Shown: positions 45,025 through 54,695, numbered from the stretch's first letter. The stretch: 64,000 nt of DNA from an uncultured Alphaproteobacteria bacterium (GCA_944393215.1 CALXZL010000002.1:64485-128484); one strand, 5' to 3'. Notes: generated by a model from the sequence alone, not told the origin. A program made the numbers and translations.

Positions 45025-45822
45025 TTAATCTGCCATCATAATTTTACGTTTTCCTTCCAAACCTTTAACAATGAAATTAATTTGTTCCATAACCATTTCA
45101 TTGTCTTTAAATTTTTCTTTAGCTTGTTCCAAGCGTTCTTCAAAAGTACCTTCTTTTCCTTTGAACAAGAACATAAAAGCGCGAGAAATGGATTTTACCG
45201 TATGTTCATCAAAACCGCTGCGTTTCAAACCGACCACGTTCAAGCCGCGGAGTTTACCTCTGTCTCCGGTCACCATGCCAAACGGTATAACGTCACGATC
45301 AACACCGGACAATCCACCGACCATAGCTTTGCGCCCGATATGGCAGAATTGATGCACGGCAGAGTTTCCTCCCATAATAACGCCGTCATCCAAATGGACA
45401 TGTCCGCCGATAACGGCATTATTCGTCATAATCACACCATTTCCGACCACACAATCATGAGCAATGTGAGAGTTAATCATAAACATACAATCATCTCCGA
45501 CTGTTGTGGTAAAATGCTCCTTCGGTGTTCCGGCATGCATGGTAACATTTTCTCTGATGATATTACGTTTACCGATAATAAGTTTGGCTTCCTCCTTAAA
45601 TTCATTACCATGGTCTTGAGGACCAGCTCCCAAAACGGCACTGGGGAAAACGATTGTTCCTTCACCTATTGTTGTATCCCCCATCACGGTAACACGCCCG
45701 AGAAGTTGTACGTTCTCACCGATTTTAGCACGAGAACTAATCCAACAAAGAGGACCGATTTTTGCACTTGCAGCAATTTGAGCACCATCTTCAATAACGG
45801 CAGTTGGATGAATATTTGTCAT
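45025..45822 (-). CDS. lpxA: Acyl-[ACP]-UDP-N-acetylglucosamine O-acyltransferase
   Basis: First step of lipid A synthesis. 265 residues. Left-handed beta-helix of about ten hexapeptide turns (IHPTAVIEDGAQIAASAKIGPLCWIS..., IGKRNIIRENVTMHAGT with the catalytic His region, CMFMINSHIAHDCVVGN, GGHVHLDDGVIMGGNSAVHQFC), and C-terminal helices. It lies in the lpxA-lpxI-lpxB order; fabZ and lpxD usually present are not seen. Confidence 0.95.
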   Translation of the reverse strand: MTNIHPTAVIEDGAQIAASAKIGPLCWISSRAKIGENVQLLGRVTVMGDTTIGEGTIVFPSAVLGAGPQDHGNEFKEEAKLIIGKRNIIRENVTMHAGTPKEHFTTTVGDDCMFMINSHIAHDCVVGNGVIMTNNAVIGGHVHLDDGVIMGGNSAVHQFCHIGRKAMVGGLSGVDRDVIPFGMVTGDRGKLRGLNVVGLKRSGFDEHTVKSISRAFMFLFKGKEGTFEERLEQAKEKFKDNEMVMEQINFIVKGLEGKRKIMMAD

Positions 45823-45896
45823 AATTTAAACCTTTCAAAACATTAAACATATCAATAAAATATTTTTTTATAAAATAAAAGTAAACACAAAAAAAC

Positions 45897-46475
45897 TTAC
45901 AAATTATTACTATTCTTATAGACATAAACCTTCAAAGGCATACCATAAGATTTTGCATCAAAAACTTCTGACGGTGTTAAGTCTTTGAGTTCAAAAGCCG
46001 AAGAAATAATCATGGTATCGGGTTTAATCTCCTGACTAACCTTAAGAGACAACTCATTTGCAGCTTTTGTATCTAAAAAACACAACAATAAATCATAATC
46101 TTGCAATTTAGCTTTTAAGAAATTATCACAAACAACAGCAAGATTAGTCAATTTCCGAGCGCGCCATTTCAGAATTTGACAAACAAAAAAATCCCAATCA
46201 TAACCAACAAATTGATGCTCGGGAAATTTCTTTGCCAGAGGCAAGAGCAAGCCTCCGGTACCACAACCCAAATCAATAACCTTAAGCGGCTTATCGGCAG
46301 TGCTTAAAAATTTTTCCGCTTCATTGAGGGCAATTTTTTTCATATTTCCGAAGGAAGGAAAAGCCGGCGGATACTTACAATTTTTGGAAATAATAACGGC
46401 ATAAATAAAATAAAGCTCAAATGCAATACAAAGAACCGTTAAAACACAACCGAACAGCAATAAAAAAATATCCAT
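45897..46475 (-). CDS. Membrane-anchored class I SAM-dependent methyltransferase
   Basis: 192 residues. N-terminal hydrophobic helix (FLLLFGCVLTVLCIAFELYFIYAVII, about 4-29), then a SAM-fold: VIDLGCGTGGLLLPLA (motif I, about 66-81), VGYDWD, and LLLCFLDTK. It faces the cytoplasm with the helix anchoring it (inference). Substrate unknown. The AGAGAGG ribosome site is in the loop, and ATG in the arm, of a 14-bp hairpin (46467-46503). Confidence 0.8.
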   Translation of the reverse strand: MDIFLLLFGCVLTVLCIAFELYFIYAVIISKNCKYPPAFPSFGNMKKIALNEAEKFLSTADKPLKVIDLGCGTGGLLLPLAKKFPEHQFVGYDWDFFVCQILKWRARKLTNLAVVCDNFLKAKLQDYDLLLCFLDTKAANELSLKVSQEIKPDTMIISSAFELKDLTPSEVFDAKSYGMPLKVYVYKNSNNL

Positions 46476-46503
46476 ATTTTCCTCTCTTAAAAATATGGAT
46501 ATT
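46467..46503 (-). promoter_or_regulatory. 14-bp perfect hairpin over the ribosome site and start of the methyltransferase gene
   Basis: On the minus strand AATATCCATATTTT, a 9-nt loop containing AGAGAGG, then AAAATATGGATATT holding the start codon and followed by a T tract. It can act as terminator of the upstream autotransporter gene and may hide the start codon. Confidence 0.55.
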
Positions 46504-46528
46504 TTATATAGATATGTTTTATAAAAGC

Positions 46529-48418
46529 TTAAAATTCAAACCGAGCATTCAAGCTTAAATCAAGCGGCATTTGCACATTTCCGCCCATAATCGTACCAAC
46601 GCCGAAATAAAGCTCTTGTCCTTTGTTGGTATTAAGATTAAAACCGGCTCCCAAACGCACAAAGTTTTCCGAACGATCTTCTTCTATTTTATAACCGGCA
46701 ACCGTCACTTTATGTCCGTTATCTATTTCCGAATAAAAATCGGTACGCACAAACACATCTAAAGGCATATCATAAAAATCATCAATTCGTTTACCTAAAA
46801 TGACACCGGCACGTGCTAACCAAGTTCCTTGATTAGCTGCATCAATCAAGGTATCATATGAGGTGCGATAAGAAACATTATCAAAATCAAGATAGCTGAT
46901 TTGTGCTTGAGGCTCAACATAATATCCGTCAGCAATTTCAAAGCGTTTTCCGCCTTCTAAAGATAAGGTATAACCGTCAACATCATAGTCACTGTCAACT
47001 TGCGCACCGAAAGGCAAATAGCTGGTGAGTTTTTGTTTATGATGATAATAAGCAGCAGCCAAATCAACATAAAACCCGTTTTGTGCAATCATTGTAGTAT
47101 AAGCACCAAAGCTATAGGTATCGGCATCTCCGTCACCAGAACGGTCAAAACTTTGGTCAGAATTTGAATATCCACCATAAACACCGACAAGCCAACGATT
47201 AAAAATATTCTGAGGCAAAGCAAAATCATAGCCCATTTGCACACCGTTAACATCAACATCCGATTCGCTTGCATCATCAAAATCCAAATCAAGCTCACGG
47301 TGGATTCCTCGAACCCAAAGTCCGCCGTTTTTATTGGTATGAATTTCACCCAATCGATTGTTTACATTTTCAAGATGAGCATACATCACCGAGTGAATAG
47401 CCGAATATGTATTTTTCGCCAAAACGGCAGTATCGCTGAGCTGCATGGTTTTTACCAAATACCAACCGTTAGCTTGTTTTTGCAAATCATAATGGAAAGC
47501 ACCGACATCAACTGCCCCGCCAACGAGATAAAAATTTTCGTCAGGTAAACCATTAATCAATTTCATATTTTCTTTAAAAACCGGAGTTGCACTATAGTCC
47601 GTCAAAGCCAAACCAACTTGCCCCGAGCCACCGTTGGTCACATTCAAAGTATCATGCTCATCTTGTGCTACGTTGGTATTCATATAAACAACACCGTTTC
47701 CGTTGAGTGTCGTTACATTTATATTTTTAAAAGCATCGTTATAAACCGAATAAACATCACCACCGTTCAAATCCAACTCAACAAAACTCGTATTGCCGTG
47801 TAAATATAACGAACTGCCGGCATTAACGGTTGTTATACCGGTAACATCCGCATCTCCTTCAAAAACTGTTTCTCCACCGTTTAAGGTCAAATCGTGGATA
47901 AAACCGCCGGAAAAAACATCAAACAAGCCGCCGTGCACCGTCGTGTTAAAAGCGAAAGCACTGTCTTCAACAAACATATAACCGTCATTAATCACGGTAT
48001 CATCTGCTCTGCCACCGCTCAAAATTTCCATGCTGCCGCCGTTTATTTTTGCATTAGTAACAGTCGCGGTGTTCCCGACATAAACTTTGGAAGAAGAATT
48101 AACGGCAACACCATTTGCTGAGGCTGCATTAGTCACATTCATTTGCGCACCGTTAAGAATGGTATTATCAGCAGAACTTATGCTTCCCGTCACCGTCAAG
48201 GTACCGAGTCTGCCAACCGTTGTGTTATAAGCCTTGCCGCCGTTTTGCACCGTCATTTGACCATAAGTTCCGACGGTCGTATTAGTCACACTTCCCTCAA
48301 CGGTTAAAGGATCTCCGTTACGAACACTAAGATTCGATTGCGAATCCCCCGTCGGCACATTCATAGCCATTGCCGTGCCGGACATTAAAATACAAGACAA
48401 ACAAAGCAGCTTTTGCAT
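46529..48418 (-). CDS. Autotransporter with beta-barrel domain
   Basis: 629 residues: signal peptide (about 18 residues), a repetitive passenger of AIDA/pertactin-type GG/NG-rich beta-helix turns (residues about 30-290, e.g. GSVTNTTVGTYGQMTVQNGGKAYNTT), then a beta-barrel translocator (about 350-629) ending in LSLNARFEF with a terminal Phe. The barrel inserts in the outer membrane and the passenger is displayed or released. The passenger is short and has no clear protease or adhesin motif. Separate transcription unit or first gene upstream of the methyltransferase. Confidence 0.9.
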   Translation of the reverse strand: MQKLLCLSCILMSGTAMAMNVPTGDSQSNLSVRNGDPLTVEGSVTNTTVGTYGQMTVQNGGKAYNTTVGRLGTLTVTGSISSADNTILNGAQMNVTNAASANGVAVNSSSKVYVGNTATVTNAKINGGSMEILSGGRADDTVINDGYMFVEDSAFAFNTTVHGGLFDVFSGGFIHDLTLNGGETVFEGDADVTGITTVNAGSSLYLHGNTSFVELDLNGGDVYSVYNDAFKNINVTTLNGNGVVYMNTNVAQDEHDTLNVTNGGSGQVGLALTDYSATPVFKENMKLINGLPDENFYLVGGAVDVGAFHYDLQKQANGWYLVKTMQLSDTAVLAKNTYSAIHSVMYAHLENVNNRLGEIHTNKNGGLWVRGIHRELDLDFDDASESDVDVNGVQMGYDFALPQNIFNRWLVGVYGGYSNSDQSFDRSGDGDADTYSFGAYTTMIAQNGFYVDLAAAYYHHKQKLTSYLPFGAQVDSDYDVDGYTLSLEGGKRFEIADGYYVEPQAQISYLDFDNVSYRTSYDTLIDAANQGTWLARAGVILGKRIDDFYDMPLDVFVRTDFYSEIDNGHKVTVAGYKIEEDRSENFVRLGAGFNLNTNKGQELYFGVGTIMGGNVQMPLDLSLNARFEF

Positions 48419-48492
48419 TCTTTTCTCCTAAAAAATAATATAAATTAATATGATACTATTTTTCAATATTACAAGTTAAAATATAATAAAAA

Positions 48493-48912
48493 TTATTTTT
48501 TCTTGCGAAAAGAAAAATATTTATGCAAAAGATACGTCAATATAGTTGAGATAATGAGATAAGCTGCCTGCCCGACCAATGGATAAAGACCAAGCACGCG
48601 CACAAATAAATTAAGCGCAAAGGCATTAAAAAAATACATCCCGATATAAACCGTCCATGCCTTAAAATATTCGGCTTTGATATTGCCATGACTTTGAAAA
48701 ACATAATAACGCATGGTGATAAAAGACACATTGACGGTTATAAAATATTGTATAATCAGCGCCGGATTGTACGGAATTTTGGCAAGTTCAAACAATGCCG
48801 CAAAAACACAATAGGCAAAAACGGTATTAAACCCGCCCACCAAAAGAAAACGGATTTTCTGGTTTATTTTAAACCAAATACGTTCGATTTTTTTATAAAG
48901 CTCAATTATCAT
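48493..48912 (-). CDS. GtrA-family membrane protein, putative polyprenyl-sugar flippase
   Basis: 139 residues with four membrane helices, starting IRFLLVGGFNTVFAYCVF, a typical GtrA N-terminus. GtrA proteins are thought to flip undecaprenyl-P-linked sugars. It overlaps the upstream deacetylase gene by 4 nt (ATGA-type), so it is part of the same unit as the GT2 and ArnT-like genes. Confidence 0.88.
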   Translation of the reverse strand: MIIELYKKIERIWFKINQKIRFLLVGGFNTVFAYCVFAALFELAKIPYNPALIIQYFITVNVSFITMRYYVFQSHGNIKAEYFKAWTVYIGMYFFNAFALNLFVRVLGLYPLVGQAAYLIISTILTYLLHKYFSFRKKK

Positions 48913-49736
48913 TGAATTTCATCAGCAATTTTTTTATCAAGGAGCGTTTCCAACTCTTTGGTACGCCATGGAGAAAGCACGTTTTCATCAAACACATTTT
49001 CCATATGCTCTTTATCCACCTCTGGCATTGCCGGATGAATGCCCACTTCCACAGCTTTATATTTTTCAGGAATTTTCAAACCTTTGAATCGATTCTTTGA
49101 AAGTTTACATGTATATAAGATGCTGTAAAAATAAGTATCCGTCGGATAATTATTCCAGAAAACAAGGGAACGCAGAACCAAATATTTAATCAAACCACCG
49201 TCATGAAGATAGCTTTTGTCGTCATTATATTTGAGGGTGTTGAAAATATCTTCATTCATTACGCGGATTCTTGGAATTTTATATTCTTCGGCGAGTTTTT
49301 TGACCACTTTGAAAATCACCGGAATATGATGAATATGGCGGTGACTGTCAATGTGAGAAAGCTCAATTCCGAGTTTAATGGCTTTCTCAATCTGCGCTCT
49401 GGCTTCCAATTCAACTTGACGCGCCAATTCTTTGGGATGAAGTATGGAAAGTAAAAACAAATTTACAAAACCGTTTTTAAATTCTCCGTTGGCATCAGCA
49501 AGAAGTGGAATGTTTTGCGGAACGGAGAGTGCATATTGATTAGTCAAATTAAGATGCAAGCCCACATCCAAATTAGGCATATCTTTTTTTAAATCAAGAG
49601 CTTCTTTAACGAAGTTCAAGTTAATCATAATGCTGGTAGAATTTAAAATTCCGTCATGATAAGCTTTGGCAATCGCTTGATTAACCCCTGGTGTCATGCC
49701 GAAATCATCAGCATTAAATATCTTTTTCAGAGCCAT
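48909..49736 (-). CDS. ChbG/HpnK/NaxD-family carbohydrate deacetylase
   Basis: 275 residues of the YdjC/ChbG fold. Metal and catalytic motifs are NADDFGMTPGVNQAI, VGLHLNLTNQYAL, HIDSHRHIHHIP and VEVGIHPAMPE. NaxD of Francisella removes acetyl from undecaprenyl-P-GalNAc before lipid A modification; HpnK acts on hopanoid sugars. The adjacent GT2, GtrA and ArnT-like genes support the NaxD-like role. It overlaps the GT2 gene by 23 nt. Confidence 0.87.
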   Translation of the reverse strand: MALKKIFNADDFGMTPGVNQAIAKAYHDGILNSTSIMINLNFVKEALDLKKDMPNLDVGLHLNLTNQYALSVPQNIPLLADANGEFKNGFVNLFLLSILHPKELARQVELEARAQIEKAIKLGIELSHIDSHRHIHHIPVIFKVVKKLAEEYKIPRIRVMNEDIFNTLKYNDDKSYLHDGGLIKYLVLRSLVFWNNYPTDTYFYSILYTCKLSKNRFKGLKIPEKYKAVEVGIHPAMPEVDKEHMENVFDENVLSPWRTKELETLLDKKIADEIQ

Positions 49737-50697
49737 TTCGTACTACCTTTTTCACCTCTTCCTGCGTTTCATAATCAGCCATATAAAGCGGACGCTTTTT
49801 CACTTCCATATGGATTTTGCCGATATATTCGCCAATAATACCCAAAACAATCAGCTGGACTGCCCCTAAGAAAATCATGGTAACCATAATTGTAGCATAA
49901 CCGGGGGTTGGCTTGTGCAAAATAAAATGCTCCCCAATAACATACAAACCGAGCAAACCGGCAATAAATGCGGTGATTACTCCCAAATAAGTTGAAAAAC
50001 GCAATGGTTTGACTGAAAATTGGATGATTGAATTAACGGCAAGTTGCAAACTTTTGCGGAAATTATATTTAGATTCGCCGGCGTGACGTTGCGGCGCCAC
50101 AAAGTCCAAAACCTTCACTTTGTCATTAGGCATAATCCAGCTGAGCAAACCACGGAACAATCTGTCTTGCTCATTGAAGTTTTTCAAAAAGTCGATATAT
50201 TTGCGGTCAATAAGCCGAAAATCGGGTGTTTTTTCGGGAATTTTGGTATCAGAAAGCAAATTCAAAATCTTATAAAAACTTTTGGCGCAGAATTTATAAA
50301 ATGCCGAGGTGTCGACATTATCCACGCGGCGGGTTAAGACAATATCATAGCCTTCTTGCCATGCTTCCACCATTTGTTTGATGTAAAGAGGCGGATGTTG
50401 CAAATCGGCATCCATAAAAATAACAGCCTCGCTTAAAGCATAATCCATACCGGCAGTCATGGCAATTTCGTGTCCGAAATTGCGTTTGAGATGCACAATT
50501 TTAACGTGTTTGTCTTTTTTTTGCAAAGCTTGACATTTGGCATGTGTTTTATCAGAGCTACCGTCATCGACATAGATAATTTCATAAGTTTTGACACTTG
50601 TATCTTTCAAAACTTTTTTCAGTTCTTTATACAATGCCTCAACATTATCTTCTTCATTATAGGCAGAAACAACAATACTAACCGAATCTTTAGTCAT
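49714..50697 (-). CDS. GT2 polyprenyl-phosphate glycosyltransferase (FlmF2/GtrB-like)
   Basis: 327 residues. GT-A domain with VVSAYNEEDNVEALY, VDDGSSDKTH, MDADLQHPP and the RHAGESKYNFRK motif of DPM1-like enzymes, followed by two membrane helices (about 235-295). It should make an undecaprenyl-phosphate-sugar. It overlaps both the deacetylase and the ArnT-like gene, so the set is one operon. FlmF2-like assignment is inferred from neighbours. Confidence 0.9.
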   Translation of the reverse strand: MTKDSVSIVVSAYNEEDNVEALYKELKKVLKDTSVKTYEIIYVDDGSSDKTHAKCQALQKKDKHVKIVHLKRNFGHEIAMTAGMDYALSEAVIFMDADLQHPPLYIKQMVEAWQEGYDIVLTRRVDNVDTSAFYKFCAKSFYKILNLLSDTKIPEKTPDFRLIDRKYIDFLKNFNEQDRLFRGLLSWIMPNDKVKVLDFVAPQRHAGESKYNFRKSLQLAVNSIIQFSVKPLRFSTYLGVITAFIAGLLGLYVIGEHFILHKPTPGYATIMVTMIFLGAVQLIVLGIIGEYIGKIHMEVKKRPLYMADYETQEEVKKVVRNGSEKDI

Positions 50698-52162
50698 AGT
50701 TCACCTCTGTTACAGGATCTAAAAAGCCATAATAAATGGTCTTGGTCTTTAGCTTACCAATTCGATTTTTAAATTCAAGCTTATATTCACTGGGCTCGCT
50801 CATATTGGGATAGATACTTTTCAAATTCATATAAGAATTTTTATTAGGAAAGACCACCAGCGCTCCGCTTGAGAGAATATCATTTTTATCAAACCAAGGC
50901 GTATTTTCGGGTTTCATACCGGCAACCGGCTTAGGTTGAGCTTCGGCAAAAATTGATAAATTAGCAATATACCAAATCTCCCCGCCCACATATTTCAAAG
51001 GCTTGTCGGTATGAAGTTTCCAAGCATAAGACATGTCTTGAGCAAACTTTTGATAAGGGAAATTGATTTTTTCACTCTTATTAAAGATGATAACCGAAAG
51101 TGCGGCAACAACAAACAATGTCATAGCCACATAAACGGATTTCACGGTTTTGCGGAAATTAATATCGGAAAGTTTATATGGAAAATATGCAAAAAGAACA
51201 ATACCAAGCATATACAATGTTGGAAAGCCCCACATACTTTTGAGTTTGCTTCCGCTGACAAGAGCCACGGCGGCAAATAAAAATACCGGCAAGATTCCCA
51301 TATAGAACAAGAATTGTTTTTTATCTTTGGTCAAATAGTTTGCTTCTTTTTCTCCGCGACGATAACTCAAATAAAAGAGCAATATTGTCATCAGAGCAAA
51401 CAAAATCTGAGAACCGAGGAATTTTACCGGATAGAAGAAATGTGCCCAAATTTGAGCGCCGAGTGTTTGTGCACCGGTTCCGGTTCTTCTCATTAAATAT
51501 TCAAAAGAATAAAAGTCATTTTGATAGAGCCACCAAACATGTGGAGCAATGACGATAAGGAAAAGAACAAAAGTGATATAAGGGCCAACCTTTTTAAACT
51601 GCGCTCTTCCCTCGGGGGTAAAGAACAAATAGAGTGCCATACACAAAAGCTCGATTCCGCCCACATATTTGTTAAGCATATTTAATCCGGCAAATAAACC
51701 CGTTAAAATCCAAGCGCTCATGGTATTTTTGTTCAAAGCTTGCAAGAAATAATAAGCGGTTAAAGGCCACAAAGCCAAAGAAACCACATTAACGTTATAT
51801 TCTTGCGCGCTGAAACCATAATAGATAACACCTTCCAGAAGCATAACCGATAAAACGGCTTTACCTTCGGATAAAAAGCATTTAGCAAGCTTAAAAATAA
51901 AGATGAAACCGATGAGGACTAAAATTTGATTAAGCAGATAAATCCCCGCCTGCCCAAAGATTTGATAAAACCACTCGGCAGGAAATCCAGACAAAGGCGG
52001 ATGTTTATTAGTTCCGAGGTCACAATATCTGCCCCAAGTAATAGCCTCCACACTATCCATAGGCAGGCTTTGGCGCATTAAGGGGACAACAAACCACAAA
52101 ACAAAGTGTATTGAAAGGAATATGAGTAAATTTTTGTTACATACGTTTCTCATCGGTTGCAT
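50690..52162 (-). CDS. ArnT/FlmK-like glycosyltransferase (PMT_2 family)
   Basis: 490 residues with about 12 membrane helices. The first periplasmic loop carries MDSVEAITWGRYCDLGTNKHPPLSGFPAEW, the Asp/Glu-bearing GT-C loop. A short C-terminal periplasmic domain follows. Enzymes of this family transfer sugars from undecaprenyl-P to lipid A or glycans. First gene of the four-gene unit. ATG 52162 versus 52153 is uncertain. Confidence 0.87.
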   Translation of the reverse strand: MQPMRNVCNKNLLIFLSIHFVLWFVVPLMRQSLPMDSVEAITWGRYCDLGTNKHPPLSGFPAEWFYQIFGQAGIYLLNQILVLIGFIFIFKLAKCFLSEGKAVLSVMLLEGVIYYGFSAQEYNVNVVSLALWPLTAYYFLQALNKNTMSAWILTGLFAGLNMLNKYVGGIELLCMALYLFFTPEGRAQFKKVGPYITFVLFLIVIAPHVWWLYQNDFYSFEYLMRRTGTGAQTLGAQIWAHFFYPVKFLGSQILFALMTILLFYLSYRRGEKEANYLTKDKKQFLFYMGILPVFLFAAVALVSGSKLKSMWGFPTLYMLGIVLFAYFPYKLSDINFRKTVKSVYVAMTLFVVAALSVIIFNKSEKINFPYQKFAQDMSYAWKLHTDKPLKYVGGEIWYIANLSIFAEAQPKPVAGMKPENTPWFDKNDILSSGALVVFPNKNSYMNLKSIYPNMSEPSEYKLEFKNRIGKLKTKTIYYGFLDPVTEVNYD

Positions 52163-52246
52163 CTTTCATATAAGTAAACACAATAATTTATTTGTAATAT
52201 TAAGGACAAATGATGTCAAACTCAATTCATGACATTTGCATAATAA

Positions 52247-52609
52247 TTATTTCCACCCTTTAAGCCTCTGATAAATATTAACAGATGTTTTGGCAATAAG
52301 GGCTTTGAACGTATTAAGACCGTTTTCTTGCCAAATGTTCATCAAAATATCGGTTGCTTGTTTACGGGTATAAATATCTTTGTGCTGGCACATATAATCG
52401 TGAAAACAAGCTGCCTTAATACCTTGACGCAAATCTTTGTTGGAAAAGAGCAACGTAAATGGCGCCGGAACGGAAATACCGTCAAAGACAAAATCTTTCG
52501 GTACGGTTATGTTCTCATAAGTAAGTTCTCTTAAAGTAATATAATTAATACCAGACACGGCAAAATCATAAATTTTATGACGAGTATATTTTCTTTTTAA
52601 TCGTTCCAT
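52247..52609 (-). CDS. DUF1353-family phage protein
   Basis: 120 residues. FVFDGISVPAPFTLLF followed by CFHDYMCQHKD and a helical C-terminus match DUF1353, a phage-associated family often encoded near tail or lysis genes. It overlaps the DUF4376 gene by 13 nt; the function is not known. Confidence 0.75.
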   Translation of the reverse strand: MERLKRKYTRHKIYDFAVSGINYITLRELTYENITVPKDFVFDGISVPAPFTLLFSNKDLRQGIKAACFHDYMCQHKDIYTRKQATDILMNIWQENGLNTFKALIAKTSVNIYQRLKGWK

Positions 52610-53115
52610 GAAATATTCTCCAATTCTTCTTCAGAGGTTGCGGTTTCAATTTGAGCTTTGAGAGCGGTTGCTTTTTGGTGACAAGTATTAGACCATTCAG
52701 CCAGCGCCACACTCAAACCCATGAGTTCTTGAGCTGTTAGTTCTATTGTTGAGTTATCTTGGCAAGTCCAAGTAATGGTCGGCACATCTTCCGCCATTAT
52801 TGCCGCTTGCATAGATTGCGCAGCACCTTGAATACGAATACATGAGACAATATCGCTGTCAAAAGTTTTACCCATATATTCAAATCCGCCTTGTTCGGCA
52901 GCATCTCGAGCAGCATTAATTTCGGCTCGTTTTTCTGTTTTAAGTTCATCCAGCGGCTTTTGAGGAGCGTACCCCTTCTCCCATAAAGAGCCGTCATAAG
53001 CGGTCTCGGTTTGACTTTCATCAATGGTAATTGTCCAACCGAGAGATTTAGCCACCTGAACAAAAGGTGTGCGGTTTCCGATTCTGTGATTTTCTATTTT
53101 TTCAACGTATAACAT
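52597..53115 (-). CDS. DUF4376-family phage tail protein
   Basis: 172 residues. The C-terminal part (about 62-165: EINAARDAAEQGGFEYMGKTFDSD..., LTAQELMGLSVALAEWSN, TCHQKATALKAQI) matches DUF4376, found in tail-fibre assembly or tail proteins. Its start overlaps the tail-fibre stop by 1 nt. Confidence 0.78.
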   Translation of the reverse strand: MLYVEKIENHRIGNRTPFVQVAKSLGWTITIDESQTETAYDGSLWEKGYAPQKPLDELKTEKRAEINAARDAAEQGGFEYMGKTFDSDIVSCIRIQGAAQSMQAAIMAEDVPTITWTCQDNSTIELTAQELMGLSVALAEWSNTCHQKATALKAQIETATSEEELENISWND

Positions 53116-54695
53116 TATTCTTTGCCTCCCTCAGCATAGATAAATTTAAAACTATTTATGGAAGAAACGCTATAGCTCAACTGAACAACATCTCCTTTTT
53201 TCACGGCGACGGAAGCCGTTAAGCTCACATTATTTTCATACCCTCGATAACAAACATCAACCATCCCCGTATTCTGGTTAGTTAATTTAAGAAAATGGCT
53301 GGCAGAAGTCATATATCCCAACACCCAATATATTCCGGCAGCCGGCGCTGTATAAGTGTTATTATTGGCAGCAGATAAATCAATATATGTGTCCGAAGGC
53401 ATCGAAAGATCTGCAATCAAATTTTTTGCCGTATGGGTAATATTAGCAAAATCAACATCGGCTCTGTTATTTAATATTTCATTAGTAACAATAATACTTG
53501 CTTCTGCTACTGATGAATAAAGAACAACATAAGCTTTCAAAGTCACAAATTTAGATGCCGTGGAAGCATCTGTAATAATTCCCGAATAATCCGGGTTTGG
53601 AGTAACACCAATAATATTATAATTTTTTGTGCTAGTTCCTACGTTAGCATAATGAGTTCCTACTCCCGCCCCAAAACCATTTGTGCCGGCATTCATATAA
53701 GATGCGTTAGAACCCATAAGAGTATAGTTATAAGTTCCATCAGTCAAACCGATAGATAAACCGTTACCTTTTACCGGAAGAGTAGAATTAAAATCAATAA
53801 TATATTTATCGAGCAATTTAGGCACTTTAAATGTTTGAGATGAAATATCCAAAGCAAATAATTCACAATAGCCCTGAGCAGAAACCATACTATCAAAATC
53901 ATCTATTGTTGTACTTTGTAATTTTTCATCTACAAGCATTTGATAAACGTCGGGAAACATTTCTTTAGTATATTCAGCGCCATTGCACCAAACCCCGCCA
54001 TTAGGAGCATCCGTACGAGCTGTATATTGAATATCACCTATGTTTCCAAATGATGCTTTAGCAGCTGCAATTTGAGCTGTTTCAGCAGCCTCAACGGCAG
54101 ATTGTGCGCTGGTTTGAGCCTGTATTTCAGCCGCCTGAGCAGAAGCGGCACTATTCTGAGCCTGCAAAGCGCAATTTTGAGCAATATCTTTAGCAGAAGA
54201 AGCCTCTACAATCAAATTATCAGGATTAATCAGAGAATTAGTCAAAGCGGAAGCTTCTTGATTCCAAACCAATGCTTTTCCTGCGGAAGGAAGGGGTAAA
54301 GAAGTACTAACACCTTCTTGCGCATAAGGAGGATAAATCATAGAGCGCCCAATTTTTTCATCTAACTGTTCCAACGTTGCCACCTGATAATCAAGTTCAT
54401 GATTAATCACTTTAGCTCGGAAAGCTCCACCTTCTTGAAAATCGGAAGTTCTTTTTATTTCAAGATTCCGAATAATTGTAATTCTCGTTCCGTTAGACGG
54501 AGGTTCGGCAAAAACAACCTTACCGCCATAACTATTTTCATTAATTGTCACATTATAACCTGAATCAGTTAGTGTTTCATCCAAATATACATCCAGATCA
54601 CCGGCTTCAAAGATTTGGAAATTAAAATTAAATTCCTGCACTTCACCGTCAGCAATATAATGTACGACAATTTTTTGTTTTGTATCCAAAACCAT
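53115..54695 (-). CDS. Phage tail-fibre protein
   Basis: 526 residues. The N-terminal 120 residues match the T7-type tail-fibre head domain (HYIADGEVQEFNFNFQIFEAGDL..., INENSYGGKVVFAEPPSNGTRITIIRN). A coiled coil of Ala/Gln repeats (QNSAASAQAAEIQAQTSAQS) at about 165-205 follows, then a collar-like GDIQYTARTDAPNGGVWCNGAEY segment and a C-terminal beta-rich tip (TAPAAGIYWVLGYM). It recognises a host surface in a phage. No capsid, terminase or integrase is present, so it is a remnant module or part of a larger tail-like element. Upstream hairpins lie at 54717-54781. Confidence 0.85.
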   Translation of the reverse strand: MVLDTKQKIVVHYIADGEVQEFNFNFQIFEAGDLDVYLDETLTDSGYNVTINENSYGGKVVFAEPPSNGTRITIIRNLEIKRTSDFQEGGAFRAKVINHELDYQVATLEQLDEKIGRSMIYPPYAQEGVSTSLPLPSAGKALVWNQEASALTNSLINPDNLIVEASSAKDIAQNCALQAQNSAASAQAAEIQAQTSAQSAVEAAETAQIAAAKASFGNIGDIQYTARTDAPNGGVWCNGAEYTKEMFPDVYQMLVDEKLQSTTIDDFDSMVSAQGYCELFALDISSQTFKVPKLLDKYIIDFNSTLPVKGNGLSIGLTDGTYNYTLMGSNASYMNAGTNGFGAGVGTHYANVGTSTKNYNIIGVTPNPDYSGIITDASTASKFVTLKAYVVLYSSVAEASIIVTNEILNNRADVDFANITHTAKNLIADLSMPSDTYIDLSAANNNTYTAPAAGIYWVLGYMTSASHFLKLTNQNTGMVDVCYRGYENNVSLTASVAVKKGDVVQLSYSVSSINSFKFIYAEGGKE

